From: a virus
IMG/VR virus record: IMGVR_UViG_3300044695_003432
Coordinates: 21,133-85,132 of that record
Strand: one strand, 5' to 3'
DNA: 64,000 bases
The first letter of the stretch is position 1. Each line of letters opens with the position of its first letter. The notes beneath the pieces were generated by a model. The model made no database searches. It was not told the origin of the DNA and was given only the letters and a program-made list of their open reading frames with translations. Below, piece after piece: positions 50,160 to 58,516 of this stretch. Both the position numbers and the translations under genes were made by a program.

Positions 50160-50837
50160 TCAACTCTCCTTAGTCCCGGACAAAGCGGCCCAAGAGATCG
50201 GGAACTGTTCGGACATGATCTTGTCAACCGCCGCGGCATACTGCTGGATCTCCCACTGAGCGTGAGGATCGAGGCGAAGGGAGCAGATGCGGTGTGCGGC
50301 GGACAGTGAGGAGGTCATCCAGATTTCGGTCATCGTCGAGAGAGGGAGGACCATGCGGGCCATCTCGGGGGCGACACCGCCTTTGATGAGAAGGTGGTAC
50401 TTGCTCGCGGAGTCTGAGATCGACTCTTCGTACATCCGCTCCGCCCACTCTGCGGCAGCGTCGGGGAATGGCTCCCCGCTCCCCTGCTTCATCCCGTTCT
50501 GCGGACGCTCTCGCCAGTTCTCGGGGATGTAGAAGTCCGGGTGAGAGTCCACATACCGCCGACTCACCTCGTTGTACACCACCCCCACATTACTTTTCAT
50601 CCATTGCCTCGCCACGAAGATCGGCAGCTTGATGTGGAACGTAACCTGGGGATGAGCGAACGGGGTCCAATGCTTGTGGTCAGCGAGGTAGCGGATGAGC
50701 CGCTTGTCTGCGTCGGTCAGGGATTCGCTCCGCTTGCCGAAGGAGACGCGGGCAGCGTTGACCACGGTGAGGTCAGATCCCATGACGGATTCGAGGCGGA
50801 CGAAGCCGGTGTTTAGGACGGGGATTTCGTCAATCAA
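50160..50837 (-). CDS. thyX: flavin-dependent thymidylate synthase
   Basis: 225 residues. It contains the ThyX phrase ARQWMKSNVGVVYNEVSRRYV, a variant of RHRxxSxNExSxRY, and LTDADKRLIRYLADHKHWTPFAHPQ near the N terminus. It makes dTMP from dUMP with FAD and methylene-folate. Start is TTG at 50837 with AGGAA six bases ahead, overlapping the stop of the previous gene. Common in T7-like phages of water bacteria. Confidence 0.9.
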   Translation of the reverse strand: MIDEIPVLNTGFVRLESVMGSDLTVVNAARVSFGKRSESLTDADKRLIRYLADHKHWTPFAHPQVTFHIKLPIFVARQWMKSNVGVVYNEVSRRYVDSHPDFYIPENWRERPQNGMKQGSGEPFPDAAAEWAERMYEESISDSASKYHLLIKGGVAPEMARMVLPLSTMTEIWMTSSLSAAHRICSLRLDPHAQWEIQQYAAAVDKIMSEQFPISWAALSGTKES

Positions 50838-51096
50838 TGTATGTTCCTAGGTTTGGCTCGACCCGCACGATCTCCACGAGATCTTGCTCGATCTCGCGGC
50901 GGCGCGCTTCGTGGTGCTTGGTCAGCTTCTCGGTGGCTTCCGAAATGGAGGAAGCCCGGACAACGCAATCGAACGAGGCAGAACCGAGGTCCAATGAAGT
51001 AAGGCTGAACCAGAGACGGGACTTGACTCGATCCCAATGCTCCGAGGAGTAGCGGGTTCTGTAGACGATCTTGAACAGCCTCATCGTCTCAGTCAT
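50830..51096 (-). CDS. small unrecognised protein (unit B)
   Basis: 88 residues, MTETMRLFKIVYRTRYSSE onward. Mixed alpha-beta with a charged helix (EATEKLTKHHEARRREIEQ). No motif. Coupled by short overlaps to thyX and to the gene ahead. Confidence 0.55.
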   Translation of the reverse strand: MTETMRLFKIVYRTRYSSEHWDRVKSRLWFSLTSLDLGSASFDCVVRASSISEATEKLTKHHEARRREIEQDLVEIVRVEPNLGTYID

Positions 51097-51310
51097 TCAG
51101 CTTGCCCTCCACAACCTCAATCGGTAGATGCGGATGCTGCACCACCGCTACGGCCTTGAAGACGACGAACTTATCTCCAGGACCATACTGGTGGTTTCGG
51201 GCAAGATCGAAACGGGGGATCGCTGCCTGCGGCGTATCGTGAACATCTCCCTCGATTCGAGGGTCAGCACGAAGGGCGAAATACTTACCGATCACGTTCT
51301 TGGGGTCCAT
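51089..51310 (-). CDS. small unrecognised protein (unit B)
   Basis: 73 residues, MDPKNVIGKYFALRADPRI onward, beta-rich. Lies between the exonuclease gene and the gene above, overlapping both. Not recognised. Confidence 0.5.
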   Translation of the reverse strand: MDPKNVIGKYFALRADPRIEGDVHDTPQAAIPRFDLARNHQYGPGDKFVVFKAVAVVQHPHLPIEVVEGKLND

Positions 51311-52035
51311 AGCCTTACCTTCCTTTCCTTGAAGTCATAATCACTCGCTCGGCAGATCCTCGCCACGCGAGCCTGAATCAACGCTTCTTCTTCTGTCTGA
51401 CACCGAGAGGCATACGCCTCTACGACACCTTCCCAACCACGATCGAGGAACTTCTCGGCCTTCTTTGGACCGAGCCCGCTACAGCCGGGGTAGCCATCGG
51501 TGGGATCTCCCACGATCGTCTGGTAGAAGTGGAACCGATCCGCTTCCTTCTCGCTGATCTCTTGCACACCATCATCCGCCTTGTTCGGATTGAACAGCAG
51601 ACCGGGGATCTGCTTCATGTCCTTGTCCGAAGTCACGATCACCTTCTCACCCTTGATCTTCGTTCCGGTGGAAAGGATGCCGAGGATGTCGTCGGCCTCT
51701 AGGCCAGGGCGTTCGTAGTGCTGGTACTCGGAGATCAGGAACTCACGGAGGACGCCGAGGAGGACGGGCTTCTTCCCGTGGGTGCGGTGAGCTTTGTAGA
51801 GAGGCCAGAGATCGTGTCGCCAATACTTCCTCGAAGAGCAGGACAGGCACACCACGATGTCCTTGGCCTTGATCGTGTCGAGAAGGTTCTCGATGCCTTC
51901 TTTCGCTCGGCGGCGGACTCCGGCCTCGTCAACGGAGATGGACTCAACTCCGTCCCCCCAGTCGAAGCGGGACTCGGAGGTGGCGGCGATCTGGTAAACG
52001 AAAACGTCAGCGTCCAGCAGGAGCGTTCTAGCCAC
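51292..52035 (-). CDS. gp6-like 5'-3' exonuclease (unit B)
   Basis: 247 residues. FEN/PIN-type acidic sites: LLLDADVFVYQ at the N terminus, YERPGLEADDILG and VIVTSDKDMKQIPG in the middle, and VGDPTDGYPGCSGLGPKKAEKF (a helix-hairpin-helix). Like T7 gp6 it should remove RNA primers and help degrade host DNA. Start overlaps the HNH nuclease stop. Confidence 0.85.
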   Translation of the reverse strand: MARTLLLDADVFVYQIAATSESRFDWGDGVESISVDEAGVRRRAKEGIENLLDTIKAKDIVVCLSCSSRKYWRHDLWPLYKAHRTHGKKPVLLGVLREFLISEYQHYERPGLEADDILGILSTGTKIKGEKVIVTSDKDMKQIPGLLFNPNKADDGVQEISEKEADRFHFYQTIVGDPTDGYPGCSGLGPKKAEKFLDRGWEGVVEAYASRCQTEEEALIQARVARICRASDYDFKERKVRLWTPRT

Positions 52036-52381
52036 TCATAATCCTTTGGTAAAACTCCGCAAGCCGGAGCAGCTCCGCCAGGGTGGCATCACCCTTCAGT
52101 CGATTGGCTCTCGTCGAGACGACGACGACGTTTCCCCGGACGTAGCCCAGTACAGGCTCAATACGATCAAGAGAAGGAGAGCGGTCCCCATCCCCACGAG
52201 CCATCTCAAAGCCAAGTACGGGGCACGTCGGAGGAATGTCAAAGTCCTCTTCATACAGATCGAAAGGGACGCCAGCCTTGATCGCTCTCCGCTTGGCGTC
52301 CCTGAGCAGCTTTCGTTTCGGGTGTCTGTACTCATAACTAATGGGTCTCGGCCCAGTTCCTTCCGATCTTGAACTCACCAT
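52028..52381 (-). CDS. HNH-type endonuclease VII-like protein (unit B)
   Basis: 117 residues if the ATG at 52381 is used, which lies 44 bases inside the polymerase gene and has no good ribosome site. The secure part is SYEYRHPKRKLLRDAKRRA onward, with PTCPVLGFEMARGDGDRSPS, LDRIEPVLGYVRGNVVVVS and TRANRLKGDATL, an endonuclease-VII/HNH pattern (Asp-Arg, Asn for metal). It may be a small homing or resolving nuclease. Start uncertain. Confidence 0.6.
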   Translation of the reverse strand: MVSSRSEGTGPRPISYEYRHPKRKLLRDAKRRAIKAGVPFDLYEEDFDIPPTCPVLGFEMARGDGDRSPSLDRIEPVLGYVRGNVVVVSTRANRLKGDATLAELLRLAEFYQRIMSG

Positions 52382-54191
52382 CGGTGGGAATCCGCAGGTT
52401 GAAGTCACGTCCCGCTTGCCGGAACGCCTCCACGGCGATCTTGCCAACCGTCTCCGCGTGCTCGGGCGGAGCCTCGATCTGAACTTCGTCGTGGATGTGG
52501 AGTAGAAGCCGAGCGTCATACTTCGGGAACTCCCGTGCCATGAGCACGGTTCCCCGCTTGACGACGAGAGCACCGGCTGACTGAAGAACGGTGTTGAGTG
52601 CGGAGTGGGCGGAACGGACGTGGAGATACCTCCCGTCCAGTCCGAGGAGGTACGGACGCTTGGCAAGAGTCGCCTCGATGCTCGTCATAAGACGGGCATA
52701 CGCGGGGATCTTCTTGAACATCCGATCTCGTGCCCACTGACCACGCTTGATGTTGGCGAGGGCTTCCTTCGTGAGCTCCCCCGCGGACTTCATCTTCCCG
52801 GCGATGTACTTGTTCCGCTTGCTCAAGGCCGCGGCTTGGGCCTCGGCTTCGGCAACGGCTTCCAGGGTGCCAAGGCTGCTTCCAAGTTTCTCATCTCCGG
52901 CCCCGTAGATCAGGGCGTAGATTCCGGTCTTGGCGGCGTTGCGGCCCGCCTTGCCTGCGGGAAGTCCAAACACTCCCTGGTTGAAGGTGTGTACATCCCC
53001 GTCGAGTACGGTGCGACCGTACTCACCGGAATCGAACGCGGCGAGGTAGTGAGAGAGCATTCGGAGCTCAAGGCCGCTCGCGTCCGCACCGACGAGGACT
53101 TTGCCTTTCGTCGGCTCGAAGAGCTCGCGGCACTCTTTGCCGAACGGCTTGCCGACGCTCGGGACTTGGGCGAGGTTCGGGGACGAGTGCGTGCAACGGC
53201 CCGTGACTGCCCCGTTCGTGTTGATGCTGCCATGAATCCTGCCCTCCTTGGTTACGAGTTTCATCCACGCCTGATTGCCTTCGGCAACCTGACCGATTCG
53301 CTTCTGAAGCAAGAAGAACTCTGCGAGCTTCTTGGCCTCCGGGTAGGGGAGGTGCTCAAGAGTCTCCTCATCCACCTGCGGAACACCCGTAGCGGTTTTC
53401 TTCGCGGGCTTCCAACCCAGCTTCATAAGCCGATCTGCGATCTGCTGACGAGAGGCGGGGTTGAATGGAGTGGTCTTTGTCTTGGTCTTGAGCTTGATGA
53501 TGTTCGGCTCGAAGGTCGCTTCCATCTCGCGGCGGAGTTCGTCTCGCTTGGCGGCGAGGGCGGAGTACAAGACTCCCGCCTTCTCCACGTTGAAGCAGAC
53601 TCCGGTTCGCTCCATGTCCACGATCACCCCTTGGAAATCGTGTTCGAGTTCGATGGACCGCTCGCTGTAGCCGAGGGCCTTGAGCATCCGCCACAGGGCC
53701 AGAGTCACCGCCACATCCTGCTCGCAATACCGCTGCATCTGCGGAGACCACACCGACCAGTCAGCCGTTCTCCCGAACGAGTCCTTCAGCACACCGAGTC
53801 GATACCCCCATGCTTCAAGAGAATGGGAACCGATCAGGCGGGCAGGGAAGCGAGAGTCCTTGCGGGATCTCGCCATGTCCTGCTCGTAGAGGTGGGTGAA
53901 GATCAGGCGGGAGTATCGGAGGGTGTCTCGGATCTTCCCCTCCCACCGCCACTCAGGAGCGAGCTTGCGGAGGATGGGGATGTCGAAGACCTGGGCATTG
54001 TGGCCGATCAGGAGATCGGTGGAGGCGAGCACATCGAGGCCGTCCTCAATGGTCCCGTCCGTCTTGTCCTCGCCCTGGTGATCGTGGTAGGACCACCGCT
54101 TGCCGGTGTGAGGGTCGAGGGTGACGATGGAGTGGATGAGCGTGGAGTCTTCGAGTCCGTTGGTTTCTAGGTCGAAGATCAGTTCGCTCAA
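52338..54191 (-). CDS. family A DNA polymerase, gp5-like (unit B)
   Basis: 617 residues, T7 gp5 being 704. N-terminal 3'-5' exonuclease begins FDLETNGLED. Polymerase motifs: Asp about 370 in GADASGLELRML (motif A), RNAAKTGIYALIYGAGDEKL (motif B helix), and HDEV at about 567-570 (motif C). It replicates the phage genome. The sequence is on the short side, so a thioredoxin-binding loop like that of T7 may be reduced. Confidence 0.95.
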   Translation of the reverse strand: MSELIFDLETNGLEDSTLIHSIVTLDPHTGKRWSYHDHQGEDKTDGTIEDGLDVLASTDLLIGHNAQVFDIPILRKLAPEWRWEGKIRDTLRYSRLIFTHLYEQDMARSRKDSRFPARLIGSHSLEAWGYRLGVLKDSFGRTADWSVWSPQMQRYCEQDVAVTLALWRMLKALGYSERSIELEHDFQGVIVDMERTGVCFNVEKAGVLYSALAAKRDELRREMEATFEPNIIKLKTKTKTTPFNPASRQQIADRLMKLGWKPAKKTATGVPQVDEETLEHLPYPEAKKLAEFFLLQKRIGQVAEGNQAWMKLVTKEGRIHGSINTNGAVTGRCTHSSPNLAQVPSVGKPFGKECRELFEPTKGKVLVGADASGLELRMLSHYLAAFDSGEYGRTVLDGDVHTFNQGVFGLPAGKAGRNAAKTGIYALIYGAGDEKLGSSLGTLEAVAEAEAQAAALSKRNKYIAGKMKSAGELTKEALANIKRGQWARDRMFKKIPAYARLMTSIEATLAKRPYLLGLDGRYLHVRSAHSALNTVLQSAGALVVKRGTVLMAREFPKYDARLLLHIHDEVQIEAPPEHAETVGKIAVEAFRQAGRDFNLRIPTDGEFKIGRNWAETH

Positions 54192-54385
54192 TCTTCCTCC
54201 GTTTCAATCGTGATCCGAACCCGCCGACCGGGCTCTCCGTTGTCGTCCGTTGTGAGGGCGACTTCGTGGATCGCGGTTCCCATCGCTTCCTTGATGTACA
54301 CCGCGACGATCTCGTGGACTTCCTCCACGGGGCTCTCCGGGAACATCACCCCAAAGTCCAGCGTCGATGTCTTCGTTTCGTTCAT
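54188..54385 (-). CDS. small acidic unrecognised protein (unit B)
   Basis: 65 residues, MNETKTSTLDFGVMFPESP onward. Acidic, alpha-beta. It bridges polymerase and primase genes with 4-base overlaps at both ends, so it is surely translated if the pattern holds. Function unknown. Confidence 0.55.
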   Translation of the reverse strand: MNETKTSTLDFGVMFPESPVEEVHEIVAVYIKEAMGTAIHEVALTTDDNGEPGRRVRITIETEED

Positions 54386-55986
54386 AGCTCGCTTCCTGCT
54401 GTAGCGGTCTCGAAGCCGTACTCCGACAACCGCCCTGTCTCTTTATCCCACACCAGAGTCCCGGCCTCGCCGAGTTCCCCGGTGTAGCGATTCTTCAGAA
54501 CGCGGAGGGTGGTCTGGTCCTTGACCGACTCATCCTGCTGGTCACGTTCCAGTCCAACCACGATGTCTGACATCTGCCCGATACCGCCCGATCCTCGGAG
54601 CTGATTGAGCGATGTCCTCGCCCCCTCCTCATGGCCCTTCTTCTCGGGACGCTTGAGGTGGGAGACGATCAACATGCGGCAGTTGACTTCTTGGACGAAC
54701 GAACGGAGGTTCGTCATAAGAACGTCAATCGCCTTCCGCTCATCATCCGCTTCGTTGCCCGAGACCACGATGGAGATGTGGTCCAGGAGGATCGTGTCAC
54801 ACCCGCACCCCTTCACGAGGTAGCGGATCTTGCCGAGTAGGTTGTCGGATTCCAACGAGCCGAAGTGGTCGTAGAGGTAGAAGCGACCGGAGCCAACGGT
54901 CTTCTGTAGAGCTTCGCGTAGTTCGGCTTTGTCCGTGAGGGAGCGGTCCACGCTCACCCGCTTGCCAAGGGCCAGCGAGGCGAGGATGAGGCCGGTCTTC
55001 TCAACGGACTCCTCCAGACACACGATCCCGAACTTCTCGTTCGTGGTCTCGTGCATGTGGTAGATGATCTCTTTGCAAACTTGACTCTTGCCGATGCCGG
55101 TTCCGGCACAGAATGTCACGATCTCCCCGCGGCGAACGCCACGGAGGAGGGTGTTGATCGAGGCCCACGGGTAGGGAACCGAGGGCTCTTCCTTCTTGTT
55201 GAGTACCCGATCCACGATCTCGGTGCCAGCCACGATTCCATCTGGGCGGAACTCCTTGGCGGACCAGATCGCGTCGATCATCTCCTTCACCCTTCCGGCC
55301 TGGAGCATGTCGCTCGCATCCTTCAGGGGGAGGGCGGCGATGAACGCCTTGCCGGGGGTGAGCATCTCCGAACACTCGACCGCCGCGGCTTTGCCCGCGT
55401 CGTCGTTGTCGAACATGAACACAACCCGCTCGAACTTCTCAAGCCATTCGAGGGATCGCTGAATCGCTTGCTTGGCACCGCTTGCCCCGTTGGGGATCGA
55501 GGAGACGGGCCATCGGTTGTCTTGCACTTGAGAGACGGAGAGGGCATCCAGCTCCCCCTCGGTCAGGACAACCATCTTGCCCCCGTCTCGCCAGAGATGC
55601 TGGCCGTAGAGTCCGGCCTGCTTGAGATCGCCCCTGGTGAGGAACTCTTTCCCCGGCAGGCGGATCTTCTGGGCAACGATCTTCGAGCCTTGCAAGTCGT
55701 ACAGGTTGGCGACGTGGGCCTTCTTGCCCTTGTAGTCAACCACCCCGTACCCCCACTTGCGGCAGGTCTCTTCAGTGATCTTTCGTTTCGGGAGTGCCTG
55801 GAACTCCCATCCGGTCAGTAGGTCTGAGGCGATCTTGGTTCTCCGTGTTGGCTCCCCTTCGGACTTCTCGTGATGCTTACAGCCGAGGCTAAAGCAATGA
55901 GCATGTCCATCGGAGTAGCGGGCGAGGGAATCGGAAGAGCCGCAGGATGGGCACGGCTCGTGACGGAGGAAGGTTGAGTCAGACAT
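54382..55986 (-). CDS. bifunctional primase-helicase, gp4-like (unit B)
   Basis: 534 residues, T7 gp4 being 566. Zinc-binding start CPSCGSSDSLARYSDGHAHC and FSLGC; TOPRIM residues in LTEGELDALS and FDNDDAG; helicase Walker A CAGTGIGKS with Lys about 300, and LLDHISIV as motif B. It unwinds DNA and primes lagging strands. Overlaps RusA by eight bases. Confidence 0.95.
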   Translation of the reverse strand: MSDSTFLRHEPCPSCGSSDSLARYSDGHAHCFSLGCKHHEKSEGEPTRRTKIASDLLTGWEFQALPKRKITEETCRKWGYGVVDYKGKKAHVANLYDLQGSKIVAQKIRLPGKEFLTRGDLKQAGLYGQHLWRDGGKMVVLTEGELDALSVSQVQDNRWPVSSIPNGASGAKQAIQRSLEWLEKFERVVFMFDNDDAGKAAAVECSEMLTPGKAFIAALPLKDASDMLQAGRVKEMIDAIWSAKEFRPDGIVAGTEIVDRVLNKKEEPSVPYPWASINTLLRGVRRGEIVTFCAGTGIGKSQVCKEIIYHMHETTNEKFGIVCLEESVEKTGLILASLALGKRVSVDRSLTDKAELREALQKTVGSGRFYLYDHFGSLESDNLLGKIRYLVKGCGCDTILLDHISIVVSGNEADDERKAIDVLMTNLRSFVQEVNCRMLIVSHLKRPEKKGHEEGARTSLNQLRGSGGIGQMSDIVVGLERDQQDESVKDQTTLRVLKNRYTGELGEAGTLVWDKETGRLSEYGFETATAGSEL

Positions 55987-56380
55987 TCGTCCACTTGACT
56001 CTCAAACACACATGGGCTTTCTCGCCCACCTTGGTCCATCGCTTCGTTGCGAAGGATTCCTGAATCGCCCAGTCGTCAATCCACACCGAACCCGTTGCGG
56101 CGTCGAACACCGACTTCAGGTAGTTGTCAATATCCGGCTTAGGAAACGGGAGCTTGGTACTTGCGGGACGAGGGGCGACGATCTCCACGTCAACCCGACA
56201 CGGGCCTTCCCGTGCAGGGGCGGCTCTCGCCGCAGCAATGAACGCCGCAGCAAGAGCCGCCTTGAAATCTCGATAGCGTTTCGGGTAGTAAGCCCCCCAC
56301 CTGCTAACCCGAGGACGGGCGGCAGGGACGGGCTCAATCGGGATCTTGTATTCGGCATCCCACTTGGGAGGTTTCTTCAC
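55979..56380 (-). CDS. rusA: RusA-type Holliday-junction resolvase (unit B)
   Basis: 133 residues. RusA family pattern: IPIEPVPAARPRVSRWGAYY at the start, then PFPKPDIDNYLKSVFDAATG with the catalytic Asp residues, and VWIDDWAIQES. It cuts branched DNA before packaging. T7 uses an unrelated enzyme, gp3 endonuclease I, so this is a functional replacement. Confidence 0.9.
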   Translation of the reverse strand: MKKPPKWDAEYKIPIEPVPAARPRVSRWGAYYPKRYRDFKAALAAAFIAAARAAPAREGPCRVDVEIVAPRPASTKLPFPKPDIDNYLKSVFDAATGSVWIDDWAIQESFATKRWTKVGEKAHVCLRVKWTNV

Positions 56381-57009
56381 AGATCGCCGTCTCCAGCGTT
56401 GTCGTCCGTAGCCCCGGCATTGTCCAAAGGAGTCTCGGCGGTGTAGCCATCTTCCTCGCCGAAGCCGAAGCCCTTTGCGTCCCGGTTGCTGTACTCGACG
56501 AGCTCGATCACCTGAACAGCCTGAAGGGAGAGCTGAACTCCGTACTGACTGGCGGTGCCGATCTTGATGGGGCGGGGGCGGAACGCAACCTTCACCTTCG
56601 AGCCGCGGCCCACTCGGACCTCCTCGGCCAGGGGCTTGCCCTTGGCATCGAAGCAGGGGATCGTGATGTTGCGAGTCTCGCCGGTCTTCTTGTCCTTGAA
56701 CGTGGCGTTCTGCTTGAACTTGAAGACGATGAAGCCGGTCTCGTTGCCTTCGGCATCCGTGTCGTCAGAGAAGGGGAAATACTCCTTGAACTTCTTGACC
56801 TTCGGATCTTCCTCGGAGAGCTCGGCCTTCGCCTCCTTCGTCCACTCCTGGATCTGCTTGATGAACGGAGCCGCCTGCTCCTTGGTCAGGAGGAGCTGGG
56901 CGTTGAACTCCCCGTCCGCCTTGAACTTCACGCTGGGTTTCTGGATGCTGGCGAACTTGATCTCACCAACGGGAGAGGTCTGGTTCTTACGCTTCGTGGT
57001 CGTCGTCAT
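56377..57009 (-). CDS. single-stranded DNA-binding protein, gp2.5-like (unit B)
   Basis: 210 residues from MTTTTKRKNQTSPVGEIKF. OB-fold-type beta core with FNAQLLLTKEQAAPFIKQIQ and KVKVAFRPRPIKIGTASQYG, and an acidic C terminus (TDDNAGDGDL) like that through which T7 gp2.5 contacts polymerase and helicase. The 27 codons before this ATG are an unlikely extension. Confidence 0.85.
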   Translation of the reverse strand: MTTTTKRKNQTSPVGEIKFASIQKPSVKFKADGEFNAQLLLTKEQAAPFIKQIQEWTKEAKAELSEEDPKVKKFKEYFPFSDDTDAEGNETGFIVFKFKQNATFKDKKTGETRNITIPCFDAKGKPLAEEVRVGRGSKVKVAFRPRPIKIGTASQYGVQLSLQAVQVIELVEYSNRDAKGFGFGEEDGYTAETPLDNAGATDDNAGDGDL

Positions 57010-57319
57010 TCTGTTCTTCTTGCTCCGTGAACGCACCCTTGATCGAGTGCTGAAGGAAGTCGGAGGCGTCCTCGCCGATGCCTATGGCGATCGTGACGGG
57101 ACGCTCTCCAGGTGTGATTGCATTGATGAAAGCGAGATCGACCTGCTGCTCAACTGCGGTGGCAAGCAGGATGATCGTGCGGGCGAGACAGTGATCGGCC
57201 CACGAGGGGGCGACACGTCCGATGATCTCAAGTCCCTTGCGGGTCATTGGCCGATCGGCCTCGATGATCCGCTCGATGGGGGGAATCTTCTGGGCCTTCT
57301 TCCGCGGCTTCTTTGCCAC
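56987..57319 (-). CDS. small unrecognised protein (unit B)
   Basis: 110 residues, MAKKPRKKAQKIPPIERII onward. Basic N terminus, a hydrophobic centre (ARTIILLATAVEQQVDLAF) and an acidic end. It overlaps the SSB start by 23 bases and touches the gene ahead. Not recognised. Confidence 0.55.
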   Translation of the reverse strand: MAKKPRKKAQKIPPIERIIEADRPMTRKGLEIIGRVAPSWADHCLARTIILLATAVEQQVDLAFINAITPGERPVTIAIGIGEDASDFLQHSIKGAFTEQEEQNDDDHEA

Positions 57320-57686
57320 TAGAGTTCCCCGTTGATGTAAGCCACCGCTCCACGAAGCTCGGGGCTTTCTGATCCGCGAGTTCGATTGAGGATGTTCTTG
57401 CTGACTTCGAGGATGTTCCCCGCGGCACCGACTTGATACTTCTCCAGCAGCACCACAAAGACCACCCCAACAGCGGCGAGCTGGGCTTCGGTGTCGAAGT
57501 TCTGGAGCTGGTTCGTGATCCGCATTGCGGCGGCACCGACCTCAGCGGGGTTGACGAGCGTGAGCTTGTCCGGGTCATACGCCTTGAGCTTGTTGGGAAT
57601 AGGTCGTCTCCGTAGAGGATGATGAAGGAAGCGAGCATGGCACCGACGATCAGGCAGATGGAGTGGGTGAGGATCAGCGATTCCAC
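57319..57686 (-). CDS. membrane-helix plus T7-like small protein split between two frames (unit B)
   Basis: Two frames overlap. From GTG at 57686, one frame encodes MESLILTHSICLIVGAMLA and on to ILYGDDL, a membrane helix, then becomes unlike protein. From 57600 the frame one base back encodes IPNKLKAYDPDKLTLVNPA to GEL (93 residues), a well-formed protein of a type common in this place in T7-like phages, but it has no ATG, GTG or TTG start. Either the two parts are joined by a -1 shift near TATTCCC, or translation starts at the ATT (GGAG lies seven bases ahead), or there is a sequence error. Confidence 0.5.
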
Positions 57687-58516
57687 AGCATCCCCTTATC
57701 CACCTTCCACCAGTCCTTGATCTTCTTCTGCCACCCGGCTCGGCCCTGGGCGATGTCAACAAGGGAGGGGGTAACTCCCTTCTGGATGTCGTGGGCCTTG
57801 GCAGCGAACACGCGGTAGGTCTCACCCTTGCCGAGTTCAGCGAAGGTCTCGTCCACGGTCTTCACGATTTCCTTCACGCCTCGGTTCTTGATCCACAACT
57901 CACGGGCGATGGCACCGACCGAGACAACGAGGACCGCACCTGCGATCCAGGCGGAATACTCCATCACGAAGTCCAGGAACATCATGCCCGCGATCGCACC
58001 CGCGGCGATGAAGGCGGGGAGGGCGGTGTTCATCCGGCCCGTCACGGCGAGGATGCCGAAGACGCCGAGGGAGATACCGCAGATCCAGTAGGTGAGGGCC
58101 TTGAGGTTGGCGAGTCGCCGCCCACTCTCTTGCTCCAAGTCAGCGTTCCGCTTTCGGAGTGAGTCCACCGTCTTGCCGAGGGTGGTGATCTGACTCTGAG
58201 CCTCGCCGATCTTCAGCGTGAGAGCGGCGATCTTGTGGAAGGATTCGTTCTGCTCCTTGTTGTGGGAGAGGACGACATCGACCTTTGGCTGCGTCTCGGG
58301 GAACTCGGTGCCGATCGAGGCCGCGGCCTTGGCGGTCTTCTCGTTGGCGTTCAGGCCGGTCTTGGCTTCGGCCTTGAGTTCGTCCCCGAGGGTCTTGACG
58401 TTGGGTGTCAGGGCGGGGAGGATGGGAGGGGAGGAGGATGTGGAGCAGGAGACGATGATCGAGGCGGAGAGGGTGGCGATGAGGATGGATAGAAGGGTCA
58501 GGGTTCGTTTCGTCAT
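57674..58516 (-). CDS. lipoprotein with coiled coil and membrane helices (unit B)
   Basis: 280 residues from MTKRTLTLLSILIATLSAS with a lipobox (IIVSC, Cys about residue 24). A coiled coil follows (about 60-140, ITTLGKTVDSLRKRNADLE), then three hydrophobic segments (about 150-225) and a soluble tail with Trp-rich end (WQKKIKDWWKVDKG). Start overlaps the methylase-like stop as ATGA. Similar in plan to the unit A lipoprotein at 10652-11257. Spanin, membrane-anchored exclusion protein, or early envelope modifier are possible. Confidence 0.5.
   Translation of the reverse strand: MTKRTLTLLSILIATLSASIIVSCSTSSSPPILPALTPNVKTLGDELKAEAKTGLNANEKTAKAAASIGTEFPETQPKVDVVLSHNKEQNESFHKIAALTLKIGEAQSQITTLGKTVDSLRKRNADLEQESGRRLANLKALTYWICGISLGVFGILAVTGRMNTALPAFIAAGAIAGMMFLDFVMEYSAWIAGAVLVVSVGAIARELWIKNRGVKEIVKTVDETFAELGKGETYRVFAAKAHDIQKGVTPSLVDIAQGRAGWQKKIKDWWKVDKGMLWNR

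Noticed and set aside
57228-57686. Full 152-codon frame from GTG at 57686
   Set aside because: Only the first 30 codons look like protein; the rest is Ser/Arg/Thr-rich out-of-frame sequence of the next gene.
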